DNA from: a virus
Length of the DNA: 27,775 nt
IMG/VR virus record: IMGVR_UViG_3300035698_032001
Span: 1 to 27,775 of that record
Direction: 5' to 3' (one strand)
Part shown: positions 16,490 through 23,964 of the stretch, piece by piece
Layout: each line of letters begins with the position of its first letter
Numbering within the stretch: position 1 is the first letter of the stretch
Translations under genes and position numbers: made by a program
The notes under the pieces: model-generated
The model's database searches: none
Told to the model about the DNA's origin: nothing
Seen by the model: only the letters and a program-made list of their open reading frames with translations

Positions 16490-16586
16490 GTTTAATTATA
16501 GTAATAGTTGGCATTTAAAGTAACACAAATTTATACGCAGAAAAGTAAAAAAACACGCAGTTTAAATCTTATATGTATTTGTAATT

Positions 16587-17987
16587 ATGTCTAATAAACT
16601 TACTATAAAAAACAGTATATCTCAACTTACATTGGATAGTGAGTCTATCCATAATTCTATTTGGGAAGCACTGCGTTTTCGCAAAAAAGGATATTTTCAT
16701 TCTCCACAATACAAAAAATTCAGAATGAGTGGAGGAAAAAGTGGGTGGGATGGATATACTGAATTTTTTTCAAAAAAAACAGGTAAATTTCCTACTGGAA
16801 TACTTCCAGAAATTGTAAAAGCCCTTAATTCTCTAAAAATAAAAGCTGAAATTGAAGATCAAAGATCAGATCTCATAGAATTTACTCCTGTTGATGAAAA
16901 CTTTTTTAGTGATAAAGGAATTACTCTGTATGATTATCAAGTAGAGATTATAAACTCTATGTGGAAATCAGAAAGAGGAATTATTAAAGCTGCTACCGCT
17001 GCAGGTAAAACATTAATGTTTACGGCATTAATTAAATCTATTCCTCCGGACACTCCCACGCTTGTATTATTTAGAAGTAGAACGCTAGTAAGACAGACAT
17101 ATAAAATATTCAAAGAAAACAATATACCAAGTATTGGAAGAATATATTCTGGATGTTTTGAGCCTAATTCTGTTTTGCTTACAACTATCCAGTCAAAAGA
17201 AAATTATCTTCCTTTACTAGATAAATTCAAAGTTCTTATTACGGACGAGTGTCACGAATTTTCTACGAGTAAATCTATTGAATTTTTCAAAAAAATGAAA
17301 AACTGTAGATATAGATTTGGTTTTTCTGCGACTCCGTGGTCTAAAGGAGACAATGTTAAAAAATATCAAGTCAAAAGCTGGTTTGGACCGGTTATCGTAG
17401 ATCTTGGAGCCAAAGAACTTCAAAAAAAAGGAAGATTGTCTAAATCTGAATGTTTCTTTCATAAAATTAACAAGCCGTTTGAAATTGCATTATTAAATTA
17501 TATGGGAGCATACCAAAAAGGCGTAGTAGAAAATATTCACCTATATGATAAAATAAAAGAAATTGTAGATGGGTATAATGTAGGAAATAGAATACTTATC
17601 GTTGTAGAAAAAATTCCTCATGGACAAGCATTGCATGAAGAAATACCTGAATCGATATGGGTATCAGGAGTAGATAATGATAAAGATAGAGACTATGCAA
17701 TTAGCAAACTAAGAGAAAGTTCTCCAGATGAAAAAGTAGTAGTTATTGCTTCGAGAATTATGCAAACTGGAGTTGACGTATTTTTGCACGTTCTGATTAA
17801 TGCCGCTGGATTTAAATCTGATATTATGACCATCCAAAGAAAAGGAAGAGGTTTAAGATTAGCTCCTGATAAAGAAAAATTAGATTATCATGATTTTTAC
17901 TATACTAACAATTCATATTTAGAAAAACACTCCAAAGAAAGAATAAAACACTTAAAAGCCGAAGGACATGAAATACAAATTATTTAA
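16587..17987 (+). CDS. uvsW: UvsW-like recombination helicase
   Basis: The 466-residue SF2 helicase has Walker A KAATAAGKT (134-142), motif II DECH (220-223), motif III SATP (247-250) and motif VI QRKGRGLR near residue 425. An N-terminal region of about 110 residues before the helicase core, including GGKSGWDGYTEFF, corresponds to the DNA-binding domain of T4 UvsW, and overall length is close to that of T4 UvsW. UvsW unwinds branched DNA and R-loops and helps shift T4 from origin- to recombination-driven replication. The gene is divergent from gp47/gp46, its functional partners. No SD is evident before the ATG, so translation may be weak or rely on an AU-rich leader. Confidence 0.9.
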   Translation: MSNKLTIKNSISQLTLDSESIHNSIWEALRFRKKGYFHSPQYKKFRMSGGKSGWDGYTEFFSKKTGKFPTGILPEIVKALNSLKIKAEIEDQRSDLIEFTPVDENFFSDKGITLYDYQVEIINSMWKSERGIIKAATAAGKTLMFTALIKSIPPDTPTLVLFRSRTLVRQTYKIFKENNIPSIGRIYSGCFEPNSVLLTTIQSKENYLPLLDKFKVLITDECHEFSTSKSIEFFKKMKNCRYRFGFSATPWSKGDNVKKYQVKSWFGPVIVDLGAKELQKKGRLSKSECFFHKINKPFEIALLNYMGAYQKGVVENIHLYDKIKEIVDGYNVGNRILIVVEKIPHGQALHEEIPESIWVSGVDNDKDRDYAISKLRESSPDEKVVVIASRIMQTGVDVFLHVLINAAGFKSDIMTIQRKGRGLRLAPDKEKLDYHDFYYTNNSYLEKHSKERIKHLKAEGHEIQII

Positions 17988-18011
17988 CAATTAATATGTA
18001 TATATTTTATT

Positions 18012-18287
18012 ATGAAGACATTTCAACAATTCCTAGAAAAGAAAGACATAGAAAAAAAATCATGGTCTAAAGAAGAGGCTAAAGCAATTGGAAATAAAAT
18101 CGGTATCGATTGGGATAAATTTGATGTCACAGAATTTCAAATGGGTCTAGTCGTTGAAAAAGAGCATGATACCGATGATAAAAAAACCGATCTCGCTTCA
18201 AGCGAAGAAGATCTCGGTAAAATAGCATTTGCACATCTGAAAGAACTAAAAAATTATTATACTAAGCTAAAAAAAGCGGAAGGTTAA
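18012..18287 (+). CDS. Small conserved phage protein, DUF5661-like, 91 aa
   Basis: The protein reads MKTFQQFLEKK, then WSKEEAKAIGNKIGIDWDKF, then FQMGLVVEKEHD, an acidic Ser/Asp-rich spacer, and a final GKIAFAHLKELKNYYTKL helix. This matches my memory of small phage and bacterial proteins grouped as DUF5661, in which EEAKAIGxxLGIDWxxF and AxxHLKExPxYYxxL are the conserved blocks. No function is established that I know of. It follows uvsW closely on the same strand with no clear SD. Its stop codon overlaps the stop of the convergent AAA+ gene. Confidence 0.7.
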   Translation: MKTFQQFLEKKDIEKKSWSKEEAKAIGNKIGIDWDKFDVTEFQMGLVVEKEHDTDDKKTDLASSEEDLGKIAFAHLKELKNYYTKLKKAEG

Positions 18288-19885
18288 TCCACAAGGCTTC
18301 TAATCAATGACTTTCTTTTAGGTTCTTCTATCCCTAAAGTTTCTTCTGTTTCGGCTATATTTTTTACGACTTCAGGTTGATATGCAACTTCATGCGGAAC
18401 TGTGTATTCTTTCTTTTTACTAAGATAGTTGGCTTTTTCTTCCCCGGCCTTCATTTTCATATCCTTTATCTTACCAACAGCATCATTTAGATTATCTTTT
18501 GTAATAATAGTTATATCATCTTCGTCTAATGAATTATCTTTGATTGCATATATTACTGATAAATCACAAAGTCTCTTAATGTGTGCTCCTGTAAGTTTCA
18601 TTTCCTCAGAACTCTTAGCAACACTCACGAGATCTTTTTCATCATATTGAGGAATAGATAAGTATTTTTTCATCATCTTCATGGCTAATTCTGCAGGAGG
18701 AGGATCAAATACAATTCGTTCATCAAATCTTCCAGGTCTATCAACAAGAGCTTTTTCCATTACTCCAGGATCATTACTTGTAAAGACAGTGACAACACCT
18801 TCTAATGGAACAAGACCGTCTAATTGATTCATAATTTCTCCAAGAACTGGATTGCCATGACTATAACTACGATCTACACAGTATAAATCAGCGTCTTCAA
18901 AGAAAACAAGAGAAGGAGACAGATCTTTAGAAATTTCATATATACCTTTTACATCACTAGAAGAATGTACGCTATCTGGAGTAACCCATAAGCATGTAAT
19001 ACCATCTAATTTATTGAAGAGTATTTTTGCTGTGAGTGTTTTTCCTGTTCCAGGCTGCCCTTCCCAAATAAGACCACATTTTGAATTGATTCCATTTTTT
19101 TTATAAATCTCTTCTTTATCATAGAAATCAGTGATATTATACATGATTTGTTCTTTAACTTCATCTTTAAGAAAAACATCAGACCAATCAAGATCTTCTA
19201 ATTTTAAAAATTCCATTTTAGGTGTTATTTTTCCACCTTTATAGAAATTATTTTTCTTCATCAATTCGTCAAAATATTTAATGAATCTATCAATTGCTTT
19301 CTCGTTGCCTTTTTTATATCTAAAACAAATAGCAAAATATCCGTAATCTTCAACTGTTTCTAAAACAAATTTATCTTTTCCTTTTTGTAGACCAATATGA
19401 AAACACGTGGGAATACGAACTGTTTCAACGGGACCAATATGGATGATCTGATAACTTTTATCTGATTCGCTTACAGATATTGTTTTTATACCATCATCTA
19501 GTTTTTTATCAAATGTAAGATCTACATTCGAATATGTTCCTTTTGATTTAAGTATTTTGTTTAAACAGAATTTTATTACACTTGCTTTGTAAGAAGAATA
19601 TTTTTTTGTATCTTTTTTGATTTCTTCAGGAGAACAATTTAAAAATTTAGAATATGCTTCTTCTAGTAAATTTCTTTGTTTAACATGAGGATTCATTACA
19701 ATGTCTAAAACTTGTCCTAATTGTCCAAGGTTAGAATCGCTCAGTGCAACATCTTTGTTATCTACGAAACGTTGATCTTTTGCGTTTAACTCTAAAAGTA
19801 TACGATCTTGTTTTGAAAAATTTCTTTCTATTAGGTCTCTTTTGAGTTCATATTCAGATATAATATTATTGAGATTAGAATTCAT
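18284..19885 (-). CDS. AAA+ ATPase of the Cdc48/FtsH-like class, 533 aa
   Basis: I use the ATG at 19885 (MNSNLNNIISEYELK) because AAGGATGAAACAA sits at a suitable distance; an in-frame ATG nine bases earlier abuts the SD. In the longer numbering the ATPase core has Walker A GQPGTGKT (279-286), Walker B SLVFFEDADL (328-337), sensor 1 VFTSND (370-375) and the second region of homology DRPGRFDERI (385-394), followed by an AAA lid helix bundle. The N-terminal 230 residues are unlike known protease or unfoldase adaptors that I can recognise, and there is no protease domain or membrane segment. It most resembles remodelling ATPases acting on proteins. It overlaps by 11 bases the unknown gene upstream, which may encode its partner. 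Confidence 0.8.
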   Translation of the reverse strand: MNSNLNNIISEYELKRDLIERNFSKQDRILLELNAKDQRFVDNKDVALSDSNLGQLGQVLDIVMNPHVKQRNLLEEAYSKFLNCSPEEIKKDTKKYSSYKASVIKFCLNKILKSKGTYSNVDLTFDKKLDDGIKTISVSESDKSYQIIHIGPVETVRIPTCFHIGLQKGKDKFVLETVEDYGYFAICFRYKKGNEKAIDRFIKYFDELMKKNNFYKGGKITPKMEFLKLEDLDWSDVFLKDEVKEQIMYNITDFYDKEEIYKKNGINSKCGLIWEGQPGTGKTLTAKILFNKLDGITCLWVTPDSVHSSSDVKGIYEISKDLSPSLVFFEDADLYCVDRSYSHGNPVLGEIMNQLDGLVPLEGVVTVFTSNDPGVMEKALVDRPGRFDERIVFDPPPAELAMKMMKKYLSIPQYDEKDLVSVAKSSEEMKLTGAHIKRLCDLSVIYAIKDNSLDEDDITIITKDNLNDAVGKIKDMKMKAGEEKANYLSKKKEYTVPHEVAYQPEVVKNIAETEETLGIEEPKRKSLIRSLVD

Positions 19886-20606
19886 TTGTTTCATCCTTAA
19901 ATAGTTTTTTCGCTATGCCAATTATTTCTTGGTCTAATAAGACTTCTTGCTTATATATATCAAAGTTTTTAGGTATTTCTTTTCGAATTTCATTTGGTAG
20001 ATCAATCTCCGAGAATGTTTTTGATATAGCCAGAAAATAAGGCGAGATTATTTGATTAAGTATACACAACCATATTCGATTATCTCCGAATAGTTTTATA
20101 TAATTTATCTCTTTATCACCAAAATTATTTAGACTGAAGCTTTTCATAAAAGAAAATGTCGATTTAAGATCTCGAATAATATTTATCTTATTACTGCGTG
20201 TTTTCTTTTTGTTGTTTACTTTTATATTCTCATTTACACATAGCTGATTAATATATCGTCTATATCTTTTCTGTGCATATTTACTAAATAGATATTGTGG
20301 CGGACAATAAACATTCTTCTTATGATATTCTGTACATAATATCATGAATTGTGCTTTGATAAATAATTTTGGATAAGGAATTGATGTTCTTTCAGATTCA
20401 GATTCAATAATTAGTTTTTTAAAACTTCCAAAGAATTTGGAATTTCTCGGATCTTTACTTCGGGAAAAAAGCATATAAGAAGAATTATGGCAATATGTTC
20501 TGCGCATTCTTTCATATGTGCGCATAAGATTTAATGCTTGTGTTTCTGTTGGATCTAGTTTAAATCTATATTCAATCGGCGCGAGTCGGCTTTCTTCAAA
20601 TATCAT
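19875..20606 (-). CDS. Hypothetical protein, 243 aa, coupled to the AAA+ ATPase
   Basis: Not recognised. It is basic and aromatic-rich, with likely helices throughout (ETQALNLMRTYERMRRTY, LFSKYAQKRYRRYINQLC) and a Lys/Arg/Asn-rich central patch (NENIKVNNKKKTRSNK) suitable for nucleic-acid contact. The C-terminal end (LLDQEIIGIAKKLFKD) is acidic/helical. Its last codons overlap the beginning of the AAA+ gene, implying co-expression. The start is weakly supported: only AGAG lies upstream of the ATG, in the AT-rich 42-base gap after the 262-aa virion-like gene. Confidence 0.65.
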   Translation of the reverse strand: MIFEESRLAPIEYRFKLDPTETQALNLMRTYERMRRTYCHNSSYMLFSRSKDPRNSKFFGSFKKLIIESESERTSIPYPKLFIKAQFMILCTEYHKKNVYCPPQYLFSKYAQKRYRRYINQLCVNENIKVNNKKKTRSNKINIIRDLKSTFSFMKSFSLNNFGDKEINYIKLFGDNRIWLCILNQIISPYFLAISKTFSEIDLPNEIRKEIPKNFDIYKQEVLLDQEIIGIAKKLFKDETNEF

Positions 20607-20648
20607 TATACTCTATATAATATAAAAATAAAATTTTAAATTACATTT

Positions 20649-21437
20649 TTAATTATATATCTGAAGATAGAATTTTTCAGAGATTATTTCTTGTCCTTGA
20701 ATTTCTGTTTTAAACTGTACCCAGTATATACCTAGGTTGTAATCTCCGTCATCCGTAGAGTCAATCATAAAGTATCCTTCATTGTCGCCTCTAATATCTA
20801 CTGGAGACCACTCTGGGTCAGTAATAATATTTGCATCAGGATATTCAGAATTATATCCGCAACCTTCTATCATTTCTATCTTGACATAAAGACTGCCTCC
20901 TGTTTTAAGATTATAGTAAAATTGATCTAATTGCTCTTGAGCCAACGATTTAATTCCGATATCACCATGCACCGAAGGGAAAAATCCTATTTTCAAATAT
21001 CTTTTCGAATCTTTTACTATTTTTTTTGGGCTTAATGTAAAGCTTACATCATATAAAAATGGTCTATCTTCTGTTTGCGTAAGCTCAGCATATATTTCAA
21101 AATTATTGGTAATTTGACTAAAAGTTGATTCTGATGAATTAAACTTTATATACCAAATGTCAACATGTTTTCCTATTTCATACAAATTAGGATTTAATTC
21201 TAATTCTGACCTGTAATGACCGGATCCTAAATATACAATTGGACTAGAAGGATAGATAATTTCTTTGATTCTACGTCCGTCTGGATTACTCTCATTAATT
21301 TGCGATGGGTCTAAAAAGTAAATTTCTATTTTTTGAATGTCATACAAATCTACAAGACTGTTATTGTTATATGCATATAGATCTAAATTAATAGAATCTC
21401 CTAAGACTGCTGATTGGTATCTTTCTCTTATAGCCAT
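20649..21437 (-). CDS. Probable virion protein, beta-rich, 262 aa
   Basis: The N-terminal part (VLGDSINLDLYAYNNNSLVD...IQKIEIYFLDP, then SGHYRSELELNPN and HVDIWYIKF) has the alternating beta pattern of the immunoglobulin-like N-terminal domains of baseplate or fibre-attachment proteins. A second beta domain begins near residue 125 (YDVSFTLSPKKIVKDSKRYLKIGF) and ends with NLGIYWVQFKTEI. A similar opening is seen in the 227-aa protein at 22781, so they may be distant relatives. GAGGATATT precedes the ATG, and a terminator plus TATAAATA-like box lies immediately upstream, suiting late expression. Exact structural role unknown. Confidence 0.65.
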   Translation of the reverse strand: MAIRERYQSAVLGDSINLDLYAYNNNSLVDLYDIQKIEIYFLDPSQINESNPDGRRIKEIIYPSSPIVYLGSGHYRSELELNPNLYEIGKHVDIWYIKFNSSESTFSQITNNFEIYAELTQTEDRPFLYDVSFTLSPKKIVKDSKRYLKIGFFPSVHGDIGIKSLAQEQLDQFYYNLKTGGSLYVKIEMIEGCGYNSEYPDANIITDPEWSPVDIRGDNEGYFMIDSTDDGDYNLGIYWVQFKTEIQGQEIISEKFYLQIYN

Positions 21438-21466
21438 AATATCCTCTTTTGGTAATATCTTTAAAG

Positions 21467-21474
21467 TATTTATG
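21467..21474 (-). promoter_or_regulatory. Candidate T4-type late promoter box CATAAATA
   Basis: The minus-strand octamer CATAAATA is one base from TATAAATA, the -10-like element read by T4 gp55 holoenzyme. It lies 30 bases before the ATG of the 262-aa virion-like gene, giving a short leader containing GAGGATATT, and directly follows a terminator hairpin. A gp55-like gene is present at 26313. Confidence 0.4.
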
Positions 21475-21503
21475 AAAAAAAGGAGATATTTCTATCTCCT
21501 TTT
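21475..21503 (-). terminator. Intrinsic terminator with GAAA tetraloop
   Basis: On the minus strand AAAAGGAGATA pairs perfectly with TATCTCCTTTT around a GAAA loop (arms 21503-21493 and 21488-21478), and the T run continues to 21475. It lies after the gp51-like stop at 21534 and so would end the gp26-like transcription unit. Confidence 0.8.
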
Positions 21504-21533
21504 CAAATTTAATGAGAATGTTATTGGTTTATT

Positions 21534-21737
21534 TTACTTTCTCTTTTTATCCATATTTCTTAGATGTTCTTCTTCCTTTTCTTTTTGTTCTACAAACCTA
21601 TCAATTAGCCATTTTCTTTCAAATATTGGTATTTCTTGTATTTGATTGAATCCTTGTTTTAGGTGATAGATCATTATAAATTCTTCTTCAAATAGATTGC
21701 GTTTAAATCTTAGGACGTTCTCTTCGTCCGTGGGAAG
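21534..21737 (-). CDS. 51: gp51-like frame expressed by -1 frameshift from the gp26-like gene
   Basis: An open frame of 67 residues (LPTDEENVLR... to NMDKKRK) overlaps the end of the gp26-like gene in the -1 frame. The middle reads FIMIYHLKQGFNQIQEIPIFE then RKWLIDRFVEQKEKE, an alpha-helical pattern with a central I-P-x-x-E-R-x-W motif like those of short phage tail-assembly proteins. T4 has gene 51 (baseplate hub assembly) directly after gene 26. Upstream of the internal ATG at 21674 the frame contains no ATG, GTG or TTG before the overlap, and that ATG has only a weak GAAGAAG upstream, so a frameshift product is favoured. Internal initiation would give 46 residues. Homology to gp51 is positional and weakly motif-based. 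Confidence 0.55.
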   Translation of the reverse strand, partial: LPTDEENVLRFKRNLFEEEFIMIYHLKQGFNQIQEIPIFERKWLIDRFVEQKEKEEEHLRNMDKKRK

Positions 21738-22768
21738 AAAAAATTGACATCAATTGGAAGATCAAGTTCCCATTCGTGATAACAATATTCACAATGTATA
21801 TTAACATCTGTAATAATACCAAAATCTGGGTTATTGATTTTTTCGCGAAGAAAATTTGAATCTTTAACTCCCAAATTATTTACGATTTGTTCAATTTCGA
21901 TCTTGTTGGTAATACCTTCGATGTTAGTAATAAGCATGATGTTTCTTCGTACCAACGTATCATCTGGAGCATCAGATCTAAAACCACCGCGAATCATCAT
22001 ATCACGATGTCTTGTAAGTGCTCGTTCATCATCTCCAGTAGGAACTTTATATCGTATTGACAGTCCTGAATCTGGAAGTATACAGCTAATCTCGCCTTCA
22101 AAATCATCTGTGCACATTTCTATAGGCAATGTATCAAGATTTATTTCTTCTGTAAATTGCATTTCACAACTTGGGCATTTTACGTCGACTTCATAGTCTG
22201 GTCCATAAGAAATACCACGTATATAGAAGAGAAGGAATGTTCTATCTGCTGACAGCATTTTGCCAGATGGAATATTCTCATATATACATGAATCGAAAAT
22301 CTTATCTATTGCTTGTCCTGATCTAATAAGGCGAGGAGTAGAAATAATTTTTTCTTCCTCAATTGTCATTGGTCTAACATGAATTGGTTTATCTGGCTCA
22401 AGTCCGTATTTCTCATAGAGAAAACTTCGTGAAGGAAGCATTACTTCTTCAAATCTTTGTTTTTTCTTTAGTTGAGCAATAATGTCTTTTACTGTTTTGT
22501 TTCCAATTGTCTCAACCACCCCTGAGTTAATGTCTTCTTCTCTAATGAGTTCAGGAACCATACTTCTTTCTTCTTGAGTTGGAGGTGAAACTTGTGACAT
22601 TTTATTTGCTTGTTGTAATTTAATAGCAGTAAGTGCGTTTTCAGCTCCTTCAGGCATTTCATCATCTATTTCTGGTCTTAAATTTTGCATTCTCACTCCA
22701 GGACGACGTGGTTTTTGGTCTTTAGGTAATTCAAACATTGGCGGGCGTTTGTCGTTTGAATCTGTCAT
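21710..22768 (-). CDS. 26: gp26-like baseplate/tail assembly protein
   Basis: After an 85-residue disordered Pro/Glu/Gln-rich N terminus, the protein shows the T4 gp26-type pattern: VMLPSRSFLYEKYG (109-122), VRPMTIEEEKII (131-142), a helix with IDKIFDSC, FLLFYIRGISYGPDY (178-192) and a zinc-ribbon CPSC (198-201) paired with CEYC (326-329) near the C terminus. The family is known from T4 gp26 and cyanophage homologues and is required for baseplate hub assembly. It is 352 residues against about 208 for T4 gp26. AAAAGGAGATTTAT precedes the ATG. Near its end lies a slippery heptamer that would extend translation into the gp51-like frame (411-residue product), a layout like the lambda G/GT tail chaperones. 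Confidence 0.75.
   Translation of the reverse strand: MTDSNDKRPPMFELPKDQKPRRPGVRMQNLRPEIDDEMPEGAENALTAIKLQQANKMSQVSPPTQEERSMVPELIREEDINSGVVETIGNKTVKDIIAQLKKKQRFEEVMLPSRSFLYEKYGLEPDKPIHVRPMTIEEEKIISTPRLIRSGQAIDKIFDSCIYENIPSGKMLSADRTFLLFYIRGISYGPDYEVDVKCPSCEMQFTEEINLDTLPIEMCTDDFEGEISCILPDSGLSIRYKVPTGDDERALTRHRDMMIRGGFRSDAPDDTLVRRNIMLITNIEGITNKIEIEQIVNNLGVKDSNFLREKINNPDFGIITDVNIHCEYCYHEWELDLPIDVNFFFPRTKRTS
21713..21743 (-). promoter_or_regulatory. -1 programmed frameshift signal: T TTT TTC plus downstream stem-loop
   Basis: In the zero frame of the gp26-like gene the heptamer reads T TTT TTC (21743-21737), a canonical X XXY YYZ site on which both Phe tRNAs can re-pair at -1. Seven bases later comes a stem GGACG/CGTCC with a 7-base loop (21729-21713), a spacing typical of stimulatory structures. 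Zero-frame translation stops eight codons later at 21710. Confidence 0.65.
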
Positions 22769-22780
22769 ATAAATCTCCTT

Positions 22781-23464
22781 TTACACAATATTAACAATGT
22801 AATTTGTAGAATCGGCTGGGAATGACCTTATCTGTGTATCAATCAGTAAAGTAGGATCGTCATCATCATATACTAGGTTAATTGCTTTGAACTCGAGTAA
22901 ATATTTTCCTTTATGACTTGTATCTTCAACATCCCATTGATACCCTAGTATTGAAAAATCTGCTTCAACCTCTTCTTCGGCATCTTCTTCATATTTACTA
23001 TTAATATAGCCATCTTTCCCATAAATTCTAAAAAAAAGCAATTTGTCACCTTTTTTATGTGTATAAATATCACTATTACCATAACCTCTTTCTACAGTAA
23101 TTTCACTCGTATCATAGTTAACTGCAGTGACAAGCATAAATTCTTGTAAATTTTGATTACAATCTTCAACTCCAATTATATCACCGATTTTAACTTGACA
23201 AAGATTTGCGTCGCCTAAAAGTCGAATAATAGAAACTGGATAAGAACCAGACGCTCCAGAATCTGACCGTAAACATGATTCGAAATGCATATAAACTTCT
23301 ATGCTCCATCCTTCATATGAAACCATCTGCCCGGTAGATGGGTCTTTGATTTCAATTGTAAAATTTGGACACGTGTCACCTTGTTTTATATTAAATTCTG
23401 TACTATTATAATTTGAATTAGACGCACAAGATGAGCAAGCGGCCGTAGTATATGTTGATCCCAT
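22781..23464 (-). CDS. Probable baseplate/fibre-associated virion protein, 227 aa
   Basis: The start of the mature domain (STEFNIKQGDTCPNFTIEI then SIEVYMHFES) has the GDT-beta pattern of N-terminal baseplate-upper-protein domains. Inserted in it, about residues 90-150, is a small barrel reading VKIGDIIGVEDC, EFMLVTAVNY, EITVERGYGNSD, THKKGDKLLFF, a motif I know from many tail and fibre proteins (E-x-M-x-V-T followed by I-T-V-x-R-G and H-x-x-G). The end returns to the first domain (GKYLLEFKAINLVY). An unusual Cys/Ser/Asn-rich head (AACSSCASNSNYN) precedes it. AGAGGAAAAATC lies upstream of the ATG. It sits 12 bases before the gp26-like gene, so the two are probably one operon. Confidence 0.7.
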   Translation of the reverse strand: MGSTYTTAACSSCASNSNYNSTEFNIKQGDTCPNFTIEIKDPSTGQMVSYEGWSIEVYMHFESCLRSDSGASGSYPVSIIRLLGDANLCQVKIGDIIGVEDCNQNLQEFMLVTAVNYDTSEITVERGYGNSDIYTHKKGDKLLFFRIYGKDGYINSKYEEDAEEEVEADFSILGYQWDVEDTSHKGKYLLEFKAINLVYDDDDPTLLIDTQIRSFPADSTNYIVNIV

Positions 23465-23476
23465 GATTTTTCCTCT

Positions 23477-23508
23477 GTAAATAGAATAGATTTCTCTATT
23501 CTATTTAC
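23477..23508. promoter_or_regulatory. Perfect 14-bp hairpin between divergent starts
   Basis: GTAAATAGAATAGA (23477-23490) pairs perfectly with TCTATTCTATTTAC (23495-23508) around a TTTC loop (GAAA on the minus strand). It abuts the ATG at 23509 on one side and lies 12 bases from the ATG of the 227-aa gene on the other. There is no T run on either side, so it is not an ordinary terminator; it may be a leader structure, processing site or operator. Confidence 0.6.
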
Positions 23509-23961
23509 ATGGAGACTCTCAATATTTTCACAGTAGAAAAACTTATTTTTTTGAACCCAAAAGCCAAACGAGTGCTCTGGAAGGAATTCTCTGAATTTTT
23601 CAAGGAATATATTTTTTTAAAACAAGCAGGTGTAGATTCTGCGTTATTCAATAAATTATTTATGAAGTTTTTTGAAAAATTTGCTAAAAAAGATTTTAAG
23701 CAATATTTGAAGGAAATTTTTGAATCCCAGTTAATTAACTTTAATTATAACTTTAAAAGAATATTAATTAATATTAACTTTAAGTTTAAAGAGGTGAGTA
23801 TTAAGTTTAGTTATTTTAATAAGGTTAACCTTAAATATAGTAATTTAATATTAATTAACTTAACGGAAAGTTTGACGAATGTTCACGAAATTTTACGCCA
23901 ATATCCAAACATGGCTTGTACAAGGGATAAAGAAAATCTAAAAGTAACATTCTGGAGATAG
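23509..23961 (+). CDS. Hypothetical protein, 150 aa, Phe/Asn/Lys-rich
   Basis: Not recognised. The first half is amphipathic helix (LWKEFSEFFKEYIFLKQ, FNKLFMKFFEKFAKKDFKQYL) and the second half alternates like beta strands (FNYNFKRILININFKF, VSIKFSYFNKVNLKYSN), ending with HEILRQYPNMACTRDKEN. The ATG directly follows the 14-bp hairpin, leaving no room for a Shine-Dalgarno sequence. The DNA of the second half is dense in palindromes (see 23729-23833). The stop lies three bases before the DUF1360 gene, whose SD (CTGGAGATAGTTT) is in its last codons, which supports it being translated as part of an operon. The start and even the coding status are less certain than for its neighbours. Confidence 0.5.
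   Translation: METLNIFTVEKLIFLNPKAKRVLWKEFSEFFKEYIFLKQAGVDSALFNKLFMKFFEKFAKKDFKQYLKEIFESQLINFNYNFKRILININFKFKEVSIKFSYFNKVNLKYSNLILINLTESLTNVHEILRQYPNMACTRDKENLKVTFWR
23729..23833. repeat. Cluster of AT-rich perfect palindromes
   Basis: Within about 105 bases lie AGTTAATTAACT (23729-23740), AATATTAATTAATATT (23760-23775) and TAAGGTTAACCTTA (23820-23833), with further TTAACTTTAA-type repeats between them. They fall inside the 150-aa ORF. They may reflect biased codon use for Asn/Leu/Ile/Lys/Phe, or be a protein-binding or replication site. Confidence 0.5.
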
Positions 23962-23964
23962 TTT

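Noticed and set aside
16528-16535. TATAAATT on the minus strand upstream of gp47 resembles a late promoter.
   Set aside because: gp47 is expected to be an early or middle gene and the match lies in AT-rich DNA; no further support.
18186-18218. Nested inverted repeats (ACCGA/TCGGT and TCGCT/AGCGA) at the end of the DUF5661-like gene.
   Set aside because: Short arms with mismatches between them and no T run; not a convincing terminator.
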